This document shows positions 16,986 through 25,134 of a DNA stretch of 64,000 bases, piece by piece. Under the pieces are notes generated by a model. The model was not told where the DNA came from. It ran no database searches and saw only the letters and a list, made by a program, of their open reading frames with translations. A program made the translations under genes and the position numbers. Where the stretch lies: NCBI GenBank assembly GCA_021463345.1, contig JAJTYM010000006.1, forward strand, positions 44,885-108,884, written 5' to 3'. Source of the DNA: Pseudobdellovibrionaceae bacterium (lineage in GTDB: Bacteria; Bdellovibrionota; Bdellovibrionia; Bdellovibrionales; JAMPXM01). The stretch's first letter is position 1. Every line of letters begins with the position of its first letter.

Positions 16986-18215
16986 ATGGGCGGAAGAGAC
17001 GAAAAACCGGTTCCGAGCCTTCCCCCGTCGTTCTTCGAGATCCTCGCCCAGGAAGCGATCATGGGCATCATGGCCTTCGAGCCCGTCGGCCGCCGTTGCA
17101 TTTACAGCAACGCGCTCGCTCGGGAGATCCTCGACCTGCCCATCGGCGCCGGCCACGAGCGCCCGTCCCTGGCCTTGAGCGAACTGTTCCCGGACGAGCC
17201 GCGCGGCGGTTCGCGCGCGTTCTCCGAGGAGATCGTCAGGCGCGAGGGTCTCGCCCAGGACGTGCTCGTGCGCAAACGCCAGGGATCGTCCTTCATCGCC
17301 GACGTCGGCGTGCGCTACATCCGGGCGGACGGCCGCGAGCCGCTCCTCCTGGTCATGTTCCGGGACGTCACTTTCCAGAAGAAACTGCAGCGCGAACTGA
17401 CGGTGAAGCAGGGCGAGATCCACAAGGCGTACGCCGAACTGCTCGAACAGAACCGCCAGCTGCGCGAGTTCGACCACGCCAAGGACAAGTTCATCGCGCT
17501 CACGACCCACGAGCTGCGCACGCCGCTGGCGGCGATCGTCGCCACGGCGGAGGTCCTGGACCTCAAACTGTACGAATCGCCCGAGCAGATGGACGAGTTC
17601 ATCAAGTCGATCCACGAGCAGGGCCTGCACTTGATGGAACTGATCAACGACGTGCTCGACTTCGCCAAGATCCGCGCCGGCAAAATGGACTTTTACATCG
17701 AGCGGACGGATGTCCGGCCGGTGCTCACGAGGTTGCTCGACAATTTCCGGAACATGGCTGAACAGGGGCGGGTGACGCTTTCGATGAATCTCCCCGGGGC
17801 GGAGGCGTTCTGTTACTTCGATCTGATGCGCCTCAAAGAGGTTTTCAACAACGTCGTCTCCAACGCCATCAAATACAATAAAAAGGAGGGCGGCGAAGTC
17901 CGCGTCGACGTCGCCCCTTTCGAATCCTACGTCCGCATCGCAGTGGCCGACACGGGCCAGGGCATCCCCCCGGAGAAGATCGGCCACGTCTTCAACGAAT
18001 TCGAGACCGTGGGGAACATCGCGCGCCATCACAAGGGCACCGGGCTCGGCATGCCGATCTCCAAGAGGCTCGTCGAGGCCATGGGCGGCCGGCTCACGCT
18101 CGAGTCGGAGGTCGGCGTGGGGACCAAGTTCTTCATCGATTTGCCGGTCGACAAGGTGCTCGACGAGGAGTTTTACCGATCGCGGCCCGACGCCTGGGGG
18201 GACTTGGCGGCTTGA
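16986..18215 (+). CDS. PAS-containing sensor histidine kinase
   Basis: A 409-residue soluble kinase. A PAS-like domain (about 15-130, with RRCIYSNALAREIL and LLVMFRDVTFQKKL) is followed by a coiled linker, HisKA with phosphoacceptor His175 (ALTTHELRTPLAAI), and HATPase_c with N box (NNVVSNAIKYNKK), G1 (VADTGQGIPPE) and G2 (HKGTGLGMPISK). There are no membrane helices, so it senses a cytoplasmic or redox/ligand cue. The ATG at 16986 follows GAGGGG overlapping the previous stop; an in-frame GTG at 16971 is less likely. Last gene of the signalling operon. Confidence 0.9.
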   Translation: MGGRDEKPVPSLPPSFFEILAQEAIMGIMAFEPVGRRCIYSNALAREILDLPIGAGHERPSLALSELFPDEPRGGSRAFSEEIVRREGLAQDVLVRKRQGSSFIADVGVRYIRADGREPLLLVMFRDVTFQKKLQRELTVKQGEIHKAYAELLEQNRQLREFDHAKDKFIALTTHELRTPLAAIVATAEVLDLKLYESPEQMDEFIKSIHEQGLHLMELINDVLDFAKIRAGKMDFYIERTDVRPVLTRLLDNFRNMAEQGRVTLSMNLPGAEAFCYFDLMRLKEVFNNVVSNAIKYNKKEGGEVRVDVAPFESYVRIAVADTGQGIPPEKIGHVFNEFETVGNIARHHKGTGLGMPISKRLVEAMGGRLTLESEVGVGTKFFIDLPVDKVLDEEFYRSRPDAWGDLAA

Positions 18216-18267
18216 CGGTGTCCCGGGGCCATCCGCGCGGAGTCGCTGCTTCTGCGGCGGCCTCCGT

Positions 18268-19038
18268 TCAGAGGCATTTGCACGCGAGCCGGCCGTCCGC
18301 TCCGTCGACGCCGCATCCGAGAGACGAGCGGCCGAAGAACACCTGCAGCTCCCGCACGTGCCCGTCGGCTTCGAGAACGCTCGCGCTCAGGCCGTCTTCG
18401 GCGCGGATCGTCGCACTCGTCTCGGAGTAGGTGACCGCGCCGTCGGATTTGAAACGTGCGACGATTTCGTCGGTTGCAAGGTCCGCGTGCGCGGCCGGCA
18501 ACGGCTCCATCGTGGGGAGACCCTCGGCGTCGACGCCGAAAACTCTGGCCTCCCGTTTCCCGCCGTCTTTCCCATCACCGCCGGTGACAAGGAGGCGCCG
18601 TTGGCGCCCGTCGGGCAGGGTCGCGTGGACGAGGATCTTGTCGACCTCGGTCCGCGCTTCGCGGTTCTTGAACAGCGCCTCGCGCAGGGTGTCGAGCGAT
18701 TTGCCGGCTTCGGCCATGTCGTGAACGAGCCTTCGCGGGTGTTTGGCGAGACAGTCGCTGACCAAGCGGAGCGTTTCCGGATCGAGTCGCGCGGGTCCCG
18801 GGCGCCGGTCACGGCTGTCGGCCGCGCCGCCTTCAGGGTTCGCGGGGCGTGGTGCGGTCGGCTCGTGGAGCGCCGGGCCCGCCGCCGCCACGGCCGGATC
18901 CGCGGTCGCGGCGACGGTCGCGGCGGGCGCCGTCGGGTTCCGCTTGTCGAGTTCGCTCGACAGGAGGAAGAACAGCGCGGCGGCGGCGCTGAGAGCGCCC
19001 AAGCCGACGCGTTTTTTCATGGATGGTGTCATGGCCAT
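18268..19038 (-). CDS. Hypothetical exported or membrane-anchored protein
   Basis: 256 residues, no family recognised. An N-terminal basic stretch and hydrophobic segment (VGLGALSAAAALFFLLSSEL) form a signal anchor or signal peptide, followed by an Ala/Pro-rich linker (about 35-80) and a soluble domain with RLVSDCLAKHPRRLVHDMAEA and VTYSETSATIRAEDGLSA. The extreme C-terminus has closely spaced cysteines (CGVDGADGRLACKCL). The start may be at 19038, 19032 or 19020, all in frame. It lies 55 bp downstream of the exported protein at 19094 and may share its transcript. Confidence 0.6.
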   Translation of the reverse strand: MAMTPSMKKRVGLGALSAAAALFFLLSSELDKRNPTAPAATVAATADPAVAAAGPALHEPTAPRPANPEGGAADSRDRRPGPARLDPETLRLVSDCLAKHPRRLVHDMAEAGKSLDTLREALFKNREARTEVDKILVHATLPDGRQRRLLVTGGDGKDGGKREARVFGVDAEGLPTMEPLPAAHADLATDEIVARFKSDGAVTYSETSATIRAEDGLSASVLEADGHVRELQVFFGRSSLGCGVDGADGRLACKCL

Positions 19039-19093
19039 GCTGTCGGCTCCTCCCGGCGGGGCGCGGCGATTCGCCGGAAAATCGAAGGGATGT

Positions 19094-20350
19094 TCAGTAC
19101 GTCGGGCAACCCCTGGCGCGCGCGCTCGGGAACGCCTCTTCGCCCCAGCGCATGCCGAGCGTGTCGTGCGGGTTGTTGGAGAGGCGATTGTCCATCGACC
19201 GCGCGTAAACCTGCCCCAGAGTCAGGCTCTTCCCGGATCCTATGGCCACTGGGCAATACGCTTCTTCGCGGGGTCCGCCCGCGCCGCGCTCGCCGCTGAG
19301 CACCTGCGCGACCCGGGCGCGGAGTTCGTCCGACAGCTGCGAGCCTTCGCCGGCGGCGCGGTACGCTTCGCCCAGTTCGATGAACGAGTCGCGCAGGCGG
19401 CGGTCGCGGCTCGGCGTGGAATGGTCGTCGTAGACGGGCGCGCTCATGCACGCGCGGGGGCCGAGGGCGGCCAACGCGCGCAGACCGTGATTGACGAAGT
19501 CGACGCGCTCGCGGGCGCTCCGGCAGGCGTCGGTCAGGACGCGTTCGACGCGCTCGGGGGGCGTTTCGGCGGTGAGCTGCAAGCGGCTCTGGACGCGCGT
19601 TGACCAGCCGCTCAAAGGCAACTGGTGCTGCTCGAGGCTGTAACCCGGCACGTCCCACGCTTTCTTGCGCAGGTCTTCCTTGTTGCGGAACATGCGGAAC
19701 CCGGCGGCGCGCTCCGGGGCGTTGGAGCCGGCGAAAAGAAAGCCGACGGAGGGGTATTCGTTGCGCTCGTAGAGCGATGGGCTGGCGGGCCGGGTCGCGT
19801 AGAGCAGGTGGGGGATGCCCGTGCGCGAGACCGTCCTGACGGTCCATGAGTGGTGATTGGCCTTGTCCGTGCGGATGAAGACCCCCGGGTGGATCGCTTC
19901 GCGGGAGATCGCGACCGGGTAGGAGTCATCGACCAGCGAGCGCGTGCTGCCGACCCCGAAGACCAGGTTGAGAAGCGATCGGGCCCGGCGTTCGGCGGGC
20001 AGATGGTCGAACTGAGTCATCTCGTTGCTGATCAGGCCGCCGCCCGGAGCGTCGCGGAACCGGCCGCCGGTCGGGTCATTGATCGCGAACGGGAGGCCGT
20101 TGTTGTAGGCGAAGGCGAAGCGCATCGCGTAGACGGCGTCGGCGCAGTCGACTTTCATGTTCTGGAACGGGCCCGCCGCGCGGAAGAAGTCGCGGGTCCA
20201 CCCGGTCTTCACCCAGTCCTGGTATTCGCGCTCCCAGTGGGGCGACCATTGGTTGCGGGTCTCCCAGACGGCGGCGCGCGCCGCGGCCGCGGAGAGGACG
20301 ACCGCCGTGACGGCTGTGAAACGAATGAACAGGGCCTGAAATTGCTTCAT
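19094..20350 (-). CDS. Exported protein with possible Cys/His catalytic pair
   Basis: 418 residues starting at ATG 20350, which has GAGGTC upstream and opens directly into a signal peptide (FIRFTAVTAVVLSAAAARA). A longer frame from 20428 exists but would bury the signal peptide. The mature protein contains VDCADAVYAMRFAFAYNNG and, further on, KANHHSWTV, reminiscent of the Cys...His arrangement in NlpC/P60-like or transglutaminase-like hydrolases. The match is weak and no family is claimed. The spacing and flanking DCAD/HSW context make a periplasmic amidase or peptidase a reasonable hypothesis. Confidence 0.6.
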   Translation of the reverse strand: MKQFQALFIRFTAVTAVVLSAAAARAAVWETRNQWSPHWEREYQDWVKTGWTRDFFRAAGPFQNMKVDCADAVYAMRFAFAYNNGLPFAINDPTGGRFRDAPGGGLISNEMTQFDHLPAERRARSLLNLVFGVGSTRSLVDDSYPVAISREAIHPGVFIRTDKANHHSWTVRTVSRTGIPHLLYATRPASPSLYERNEYPSVGFLFAGSNAPERAAGFRMFRNKEDLRKKAWDVPGYSLEQHQLPLSGWSTRVQSRLQLTAETPPERVERVLTDACRSARERVDFVNHGLRALAALGPRACMSAPVYDDHSTPSRDRRLRDSFIELGEAYRAAGEGSQLSDELRARVAQVLSGERGAGGPREEAYCPVAIGSGKSLTLGQVYARSMDNRLSNNPHDTLGMRWGEEAFPSARARGCPTY

Positions 20351-20424
20351 GCGCGTGACCTCAGCGAACGATTTGAAGGCGTTTCCCACACTCCCGGAGG
20401 GGGAAGCAACTTCGGGGCCGGAGG

Positions 20425-20544
20425 TCATGGGATCAAGAGTTCTTCGACGGGATCCGGCTCGAGAACGTGGTACAGCGTGGAATAAGTGCTCGCGTGGATC
20501 TCGAACGACTCGGTCTTGTGAATGAAAGCTTCAAACTCGTCCAT
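20425..20544 (-). CDS. Candidate 39-residue acidic ORF after purE
   Basis: An ATG at 20542-20544 opens a 39-codon frame ending at TGA 20425-20427. The predicted peptide begins MDEFEAFIHKTESFEIH and is acidic with a hydrophobic C-terminus (VEELLIP). It starts 12 bp after the purE stop on the same strand, has AAGGGCGGC just upstream, and its third codon positions are mostly G/C, as in real genes here. Its stop overlaps (ATGA) an in-frame extension of the exported protein gene. No homology is recognised. Confidence 0.4.
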   Translation of the reverse strand: MDEFEAFIHKTESFEIHASTYSTLYHVLEPDPVEELLIP

Positions 20545-20556
20545 GCCGCCCTTGTT

Positions 20557-21084
20557 TCAGCGCTTCGCGCTGCGCGTGCGGGCGTCGGCGAGGCGGACTT
20601 TCTTCGTTTGGCGTTTCATGAAGGTTTTGAGCGCCGCGAGCCACCTGGGCTCCGAAAGGGCGAGGATGCGGACGGCGAGCAGGCCCGCGTTGGCCGAGTT
20701 GTCGACGGCCATCGTCGCGACCGGGATCCCGCGCGGCATCTGCGCGATGCTCAAGAGCGCGTCGAGGCCGTTGAGCTTGCCGACCTGGACAGGCACGCCG
20801 ATCACCGGCAAGGGCGTCGCCGAGGCGACCATCCCGGGCAAATGCGCGGCTCCCCCGGCGCCCGCGATGATCACTTTCAGGCCTCTGGCCTCGGCCTCGG
20901 CCGCGTATTCGAGCATGAACCCCGGAGTGCGGTGGGCGGAGACGATCCGCGTTTCAAACGGGATCCCGAACTCTTCCAGGACTTCGCCGGCGGCCGCCAT
21001 CACCGGGAGATCCGAATCGCTTCCCATGATCAGGCCCACCAGGGGGCGTTCGGGGCGGCGTTTGCCGGCTTTCGCTTTCGCCAT
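20557..21084 (-). CDS. purE: N5-carboxyaminoimidazole ribonucleotide mutase
   Basis: 175 residues. PurE converts N5-CAIR to CAIR in purine biosynthesis. Recognisable motifs are [13 protein letters not shown] (phosphate-binding N-terminus), [16 protein letters not shown] with the catalytic His, and [16 protein letters not shown]. It is a class I, single-domain PurE about the usual length, with a basic C-terminal tail. The ATG at 21084 begins [10 protein letters not shown]; the open frame continues upstream to 21261 but overlaps purK and lacks conservation. It lies 26 bp downstream of purK, whose product supplies its substrate. Confidence 0.95.
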   Translation of the reverse strand: MAKAKAGKRRPERPLVGLIMGSDSDLPVMAAAGEVLEEFGIPFETRIVSAHRTPGFMLEYAAEAEARGLKVIIAGAGGAAHLPGMVASATPLPVIGVPVQVGKLNGLDALLSIAQMPRGIPVATMAVDNSANAGLLAVRILALSEPRWLAALKTFMKRQTKKVRLADARTRSAKR

Positions 21085-21110
21085 TTGCGTGTCCTTCCGT
21101 TCGGATCCGT

Positions 21111-22244
21111 TCAGACGTCGAACGCCGCGCGCGCCTTCGTCAGGCGTTTGAGCGCGTTGCCGGGCGACGTTCCCAGTCCGTTGATATGGCCCATTTTGCG
21201 GCCGGGCCGGTTTTCGTTCTTGCCGTACCAATGCAGGCGCGCGTTCGCGGGGAGCGACCACGACGGCGCACGCGCGTGCGAGCCGAGCAGATTGTACATC
21301 GCGAACCCGCCCGCCAGCGGCCTCGCTTCGCCGAAGGCCAGGTCGAGCACCGCCCTCCAGTGCGCTGAGAATTGATCGAGAGTGAGCGCATCGAGCGAGT
21401 AATGGGCCGAATTGTGCACCCGGGGCGCCAGCTCGTTGACGAGCAGGCCTTTCGCGGTCTCGAAGAGTTCCACGCCCATGACGCCTCGGTAGTCGAGCTC
21501 GTCGAGCCCGGCCGCGAGCTTGGCGGGCAGGCGCGCGGCGCCCCGCGCGCGCGGGGCGATCGGGCCTTTCACCCAGAGACAGCGCGATCGTTCCTGAAAC
21601 GTCTCGACGAACGGGAAGGTCGCCGTTTCCCCGGAACCACGGCGCGCGATCATGAGCGCGATCTCGCGCCGGAACGGCACGAACGCCTCGGCGATGAACC
21701 CGTGGCGGTCGCTTTCGACCGCGTCGATCGCCCGGCGCAGCGCCGCCCGGTCCCGGACGACGTAGGTCCCGTAACCGTCGTAACCGAAACGGCGTTTTTT
21801 AAAGACGAGCTCGCCGTCGAACGCGTGGAACGCGGCTTCGGCGTCCTCGGCGGAGGACACCTCGCGCCAAGCCGCGGTCGGGAGCCGACGGGACTCGAGG
21901 AATTCCTTCTGGCGCAGGCGATCCTGCAGGCGCCCCATGATCTCGGGGCGCGGATGGACGGGGACCCGAGTGGCGGTCGCGACCGTTCCGAGCAGGGCCG
22001 CGTCCATGAATTCGCTTTCGAACGTGACGATGTCGACGCGCGCGAAGAAGGCTTTCAGGTCGGCCTCGCTCGCCGGGTCGCCGCGATGGTGGTGGCGCAC
22101 GACTTGCGCGGCCGGGTCCCGCGGGTCCGGGCTGAGGACGTGTATCTCAAGACCCATCTCATGCCCTTTGAGGGCGAGCATCCGAGCCAGTTGGCCGCCG
22201 CCGAGGAGTCCCGCGCGGAGCGGGAGCCGTTGCACCCTTTTCAT
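21111..22244 (-). CDS. purK: N5-carboxyaminoimidazole ribonucleotide synthase
   Basis: An ATP-grasp enzyme (about 377 residues) that carboxylates AIR to N5-CAIR using ATP and bicarbonate. It starts with the nucleotide-fold motif [48 protein letters not shown] (the ATP-grasp lysine region) and [21 protein letters not shown] are family signatures. ATG 22244 was chosen because the conserved fold begins close to it; 22265 is an in-frame alternative. Operon order purK-purE; divergent from dus. The ~45 bp divergent gap must hold both promoters. Confidence 0.94.
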   Translation of the reverse strand: MKRVQRLPLRAGLLGGGQLARMLALKGHEMGLEIHVLSPDPRDPAAQVVRHHHRGDPASEADLKAFFARVDIVTFESEFMDAALLGTVATATRVPVHPRPEIMGRLQDRLRQKEFLESRRLPTAAWREVSSAEDAEAAFHAFDGELVFKKRRFGYDGYGTYVVRDRAALRRAIDAVESDRHGFIAEAFVPFRREIALMIARRGSGETATFPFVETFQERSRCLWVKGPIAPRARGAARLPAKLAAGLDELDYRGVMGVELFETAKGLLVNELAPRVHNSAHYSLDALTLDQFSAHWRAVLDLAFGEARPLAGGFAMYNLLGSHARAPSWSLPANARLHWYGKNENRPGRKMGHINGLGTSPGNALKRLTKARAAFDV

Positions 22245-22289
22245 AGCACAAAGCTTTGACATCATTCGGCAATCGGGTCAAGAACGGTC

Positions 22290-23393
22290 ATGCGTCGCGA
22301 TCCCCCGCAAAGTGATGAGCGTTGTCTCCCGGAGCTTCCGCCCCGGCGGTCGTTGGGCTTGGCGCGCCCCGTGCTCGGCGGGGAGGTGAATTTCCCCGTC
22401 TGCCTCGCTCCGATGGTGGGTTTGAGCCATGTCGCGTTCCGCAGGCTGGCTCGCGAGTATCTGCCGCGCGCGGCGCGCACGATCTGGCCCACCGAAATGC
22501 TCAATTCGCGCCGTTTGCCGGGCGAGGACCTCGACCGCACGCCGGAAACGCTCCGCGCGGCCGATGAGACCCAACTCGTGCCGCAGATCCTGGGCAACGA
22601 GGAAAAGCCGATCCGCGACTCCGTGTCGAAGCTCGTCGCATGGGGAGCGAGCGGCATCGACATCAACATGGGCTGTCCGGTCAAAAAAGCGCTTTCGCAC
22701 AATTACGGCGTCGCGCTCATGGGGGATCCCGAGTACGCCGCCGAAGTCGTGCGCGTGACCGTGCGCCATTCGCCGGTGCCCGTTTCGGTCAAGCTGCGCG
22801 CGCTCGACGACTTCGAAAAACTCGGCGAGTTCGTCCTCGGCATCCAGGACGCGGGTGCGAGCTGGATCACGCTCCATCCGCGCACGGCCGCGCAAAAGCG
22901 GCGCGGTTCGGCCGATTGGGGCCAGATCGCCGAAGTGCGCGGTCGGTTGGCGATCCCGGTCATCGGCAACGGCGACATCCAGACCGCCGAGGACGCGCTG
23001 TCGATGCTCGAAGGGACCGGCTGCGACCTAGCGATGGCCGGCCGCGCCCTGACGGCGCGCCCATGGCTTTTGTGGCAAGTGGGGGAACGGCTCGGCTTCG
23101 CTCCGCCCGAGGGCCGAGTCGGCCGCGCGCCGTCGACGCCGGAGGAAGAAGGGGCGGAGTACGGTCGCGCGCTCCGCCGGCTCTTGCGTTTCCACCGCGA
23201 GCATTTCGAGGAGGGCTTGGGCATGCGCAAATTCCGCTTTTTCGTGCGCACGGGGAGCCCTTGGCTCGTCTTCGGCCACGACCTTCACGCCCGGGCGGCG
23301 AAAGCGAAAACGTACGACGAGCTCGAGGCGCAGCTTGACGCGTTCTTCGCGCGCGAGCAGACGATGTCCGCGCGCACGGAGCTCAGGGCTTAG
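22290..23393 (+). CDS. tRNA-dihydrouridine synthase
   Basis: 367 residues. FMN-dependent reduction of uridine to dihydrouridine in tRNA. Signatures: PVCLAPMVGLSHVAFRRL at the FMN-barrel start, GIDINMGCPVKKALSHNYG containing the conserved cysteine, WITLHPRTAAQKRRG, and PVIGNGDIQTAEDA. The C-terminal helical domain (from about 250) is present. It is closest in pattern to the DusB-like group, but subtype cannot be fixed by eye. Convergent with gspE, separated by a GC-rich hairpin. Confidence 0.9.
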   Translation: MRRDPPQSDERCLPELPPRRSLGLARPVLGGEVNFPVCLAPMVGLSHVAFRRLAREYLPRAARTIWPTEMLNSRRLPGEDLDRTPETLRAADETQLVPQILGNEEKPIRDSVSKLVAWGASGIDINMGCPVKKALSHNYGVALMGDPEYAAEVVRVTVRHSPVPVSVKLRALDDFEKLGEFVLGIQDAGASWITLHPRTAAQKRRGSADWGQIAEVRGRLAIPVIGNGDIQTAEDALSMLEGTGCDLAMAGRALTARPWLLWQVGERLGFAPPEGRVGRAPSTPEEEGAEYGRALRRLLRFHREHFEEGLGMRKFRFFVRTGSPWLVFGHDLHARAAKAKTYDELEAQLDAFFAREQTMSARTELRA

Positions 23394-23409
23394 CGCCCCG
23401 CGCGCTTCA

Positions 23410-23436
23410 CCACCGGGTCGGCTCGCGGCCCGGTGG
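23410..23436. terminator. Hairpin between convergent dus and gspE
   Basis: CCACCGGG (23410-23417) pairs perfectly with CCCGGTGG (23429-23436) across an 11-base loop in the 44 bp between two convergent genes. No U-tract follows on either strand, so it may be a bidirectional stop or barrier rather than a classic intrinsic terminator. Confidence 0.4.
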
Positions 23437-23437
23437 G

Positions 23438-25129
23438 TCACAGGTCGATTTGCGTGTTGTTGAGGACTTCCTCGATCGTCGTGATTCCCTGGAGGACTTT
23501 GACGATGCCGTGGTCGCGGAACGTCTTCATTCCTTCGGCGACGGCCTGCTTTTTGATCGTGCCGCCGTCTTTGCGTTGCATGATGAGCGAGCGCATCGGC
23601 TCGGAGACCATCAAGAGCTCCTGGATGATCGTGCGGCCGATGTAGCCTTTGCCGTTGCACTGGTTGCAGCCCATGGCCCGGTAGATGCGGCCGGCTTGCG
23701 CCTGTTCGCGGGAGAGCCCCAGGGACGACAACTCGAAATCCGAGGGGCTGTAGGGAGCCTTGCAGTGCGGGCAGAGCACGCGCACCAGGCGCTGCGCGAC
23801 CACCCCGAGGATCGACGTCGCGATCAGGAACGGCTCGCAGCCGATGTCGATCATCCGCGGGAACGCGCCGGCGGCGTCGTTCGTGTGCAGGGTACTCAGG
23901 ACCAAGTGGCCCGTGAGCGAGGCGTTGATGGCGAGCTCGGCGGTCTCGAGGTCGCGGATCTCGCCGACCATGACGATGTCCGGGTCCTGGCGCAGGAACG
24001 AGCGCAGGCCCGCTGAGAAGGTGAGGCCGATCTTCGAGTTCACCTGCACCTGGCCGATGCCGTGGATGCGTTGTTCGACCGGGTCCTCGACGGTGAGGAT
24101 GTTGACGTCGGCGTTGTTGAGCCGCGAAAGGCACGCGTACAGCGTCGTCGATTTGCCGGAGCCGGTGGGGCCGGTGACGAGGAGGATGCCGTACGTGCGC
24201 TTGAGCAGGTCGTCGTAGAGGATCTTGAGGCTCTCCTCGGAAAAGCCCAGTTGCTCGAGCTGCAGGACGACGTTGCTGCGGTCCTGCAGGCGCATGACCA
24301 GGCGCTCGCCGAACGCGGTCGGAACCGAAGACAGGCGCACGTCGATGTCCTTGCCGCCGATCTTGAGCGGGATGCGCCCGTCCTGGGGGAGCCGCTTCTC
24401 GGCGATGTTGAGGTTGCCCATGACCTTGATGCGCGAGGTGATCGCGTTCTGCAGTTTCTTCGGCGGCTTGAAGACGTCGAACAGCACGCCGTCGACGCGG
24501 TAACGGACGACCATGTCCTTTTCATAGGGCTCGACGTGGATGTCGGACGCCTTTTCCTTCACCGCGCGGAAGAGCAGGGTGTTGACGAGTTTGATGACGG
24601 GCGCGTCGTCCTCGCCAGACTCGAGCAGGTCGATGATCGGTTCGTCGAGGTCGTAATCCTCCTCCTCGATCTCGTCGAGGCCCTGGAGCGCCGCCGTGCT
24701 CTTCTCGTAGACCTTGTTGATCGCGTCCATGAGCCGGGCTTTCGACGTGAGCAGGGGCGCCGTGCGCTTCCTGAAGAGGACGCGGAGGTCGTCGAGGATC
24801 TTCACGTTGAGCGGGTTGGTCATCAGGACCGTGACCTGGTGGCCGTCGTCCTTGTAGGGCAGGACTTCGTGCTTCTTCGCGAAATTGATAGGGATGTTCG
24901 CCACGAGATCCACGGGGATCTCGTTGACCGGGATGTCCTTGATGAAGGCGAGGCCCATCGCCGAACAGAGCTCGGCCAGGACGTCGTCGACGCCGGCGCT
25001 TTCCTTTTTCGACAGGGCGTCGCGCAGGGTGCCACCGCGATCGATGTTCATCTCGAGGAGCGAGCGGATCTGCTCCTCGGTGAGGTTCGTGTTCTTCTGC
25101 AGGATGCTCTCGATCGCGACGTTGGCCAT
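23438..25129 (-). CDS. gspE: Type II secretion ATPase
   Basis: 563 residues. GspE is the cytoplasmic hexameric ATPase that drives the secretion pseudopilus. An N-terminal MshEN-like domain (NLTEEQIRSLLEMN; KHEVLPYKDDGHQVTVLM) precedes the core: Walker A GPTGSGKST around 322-330, Asp box VEDPVEQ, Walker B IVMVGEIRDLETAELA, His box LSTLHTNDAAG, and the zinc tetracysteine CPHC...CNQC. The ATG at 25129 lies 5 bp after the gspD stop. The frame stays open far upstream opposite gspD, which is a GC artefact. Confidence 0.94.
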   Translation of the reverse strand: MANVAIESILQKNTNLTEEQIRSLLEMNIDRGGTLRDALSKKESAGVDDVLAELCSAMGLAFIKDIPVNEIPVDLVANIPINFAKKHEVLPYKDDGHQVTVLMTNPLNVKILDDLRVLFRKRTAPLLTSKARLMDAINKVYEKSTAALQGLDEIEEEDYDLDEPIIDLLESGEDDAPVIKLVNTLLFRAVKEKASDIHVEPYEKDMVVRYRVDGVLFDVFKPPKKLQNAITSRIKVMGNLNIAEKRLPQDGRIPLKIGGKDIDVRLSSVPTAFGERLVMRLQDRSNVVLQLEQLGFSEESLKILYDDLLKRTYGILLVTGPTGSGKSTTLYACLSRLNNADVNILTVEDPVEQRIHGIGQVQVNSKIGLTFSAGLRSFLRQDPDIVMVGEIRDLETAELAINASLTGHLVLSTLHTNDAAGAFPRMIDIGCEPFLIATSILGVVAQRLVRVLCPHCKAPYSPSDFELSSLGLSREQAQAGRIYRAMGCNQCNGKGYIGRTIIQELLMVSEPMRSLIMQRKDGGTIKKQAVAEGMKTFRDHGIVKVLQGITTIEEVLNNTQIDL

Positions 25130-25134
25130 TCTCT

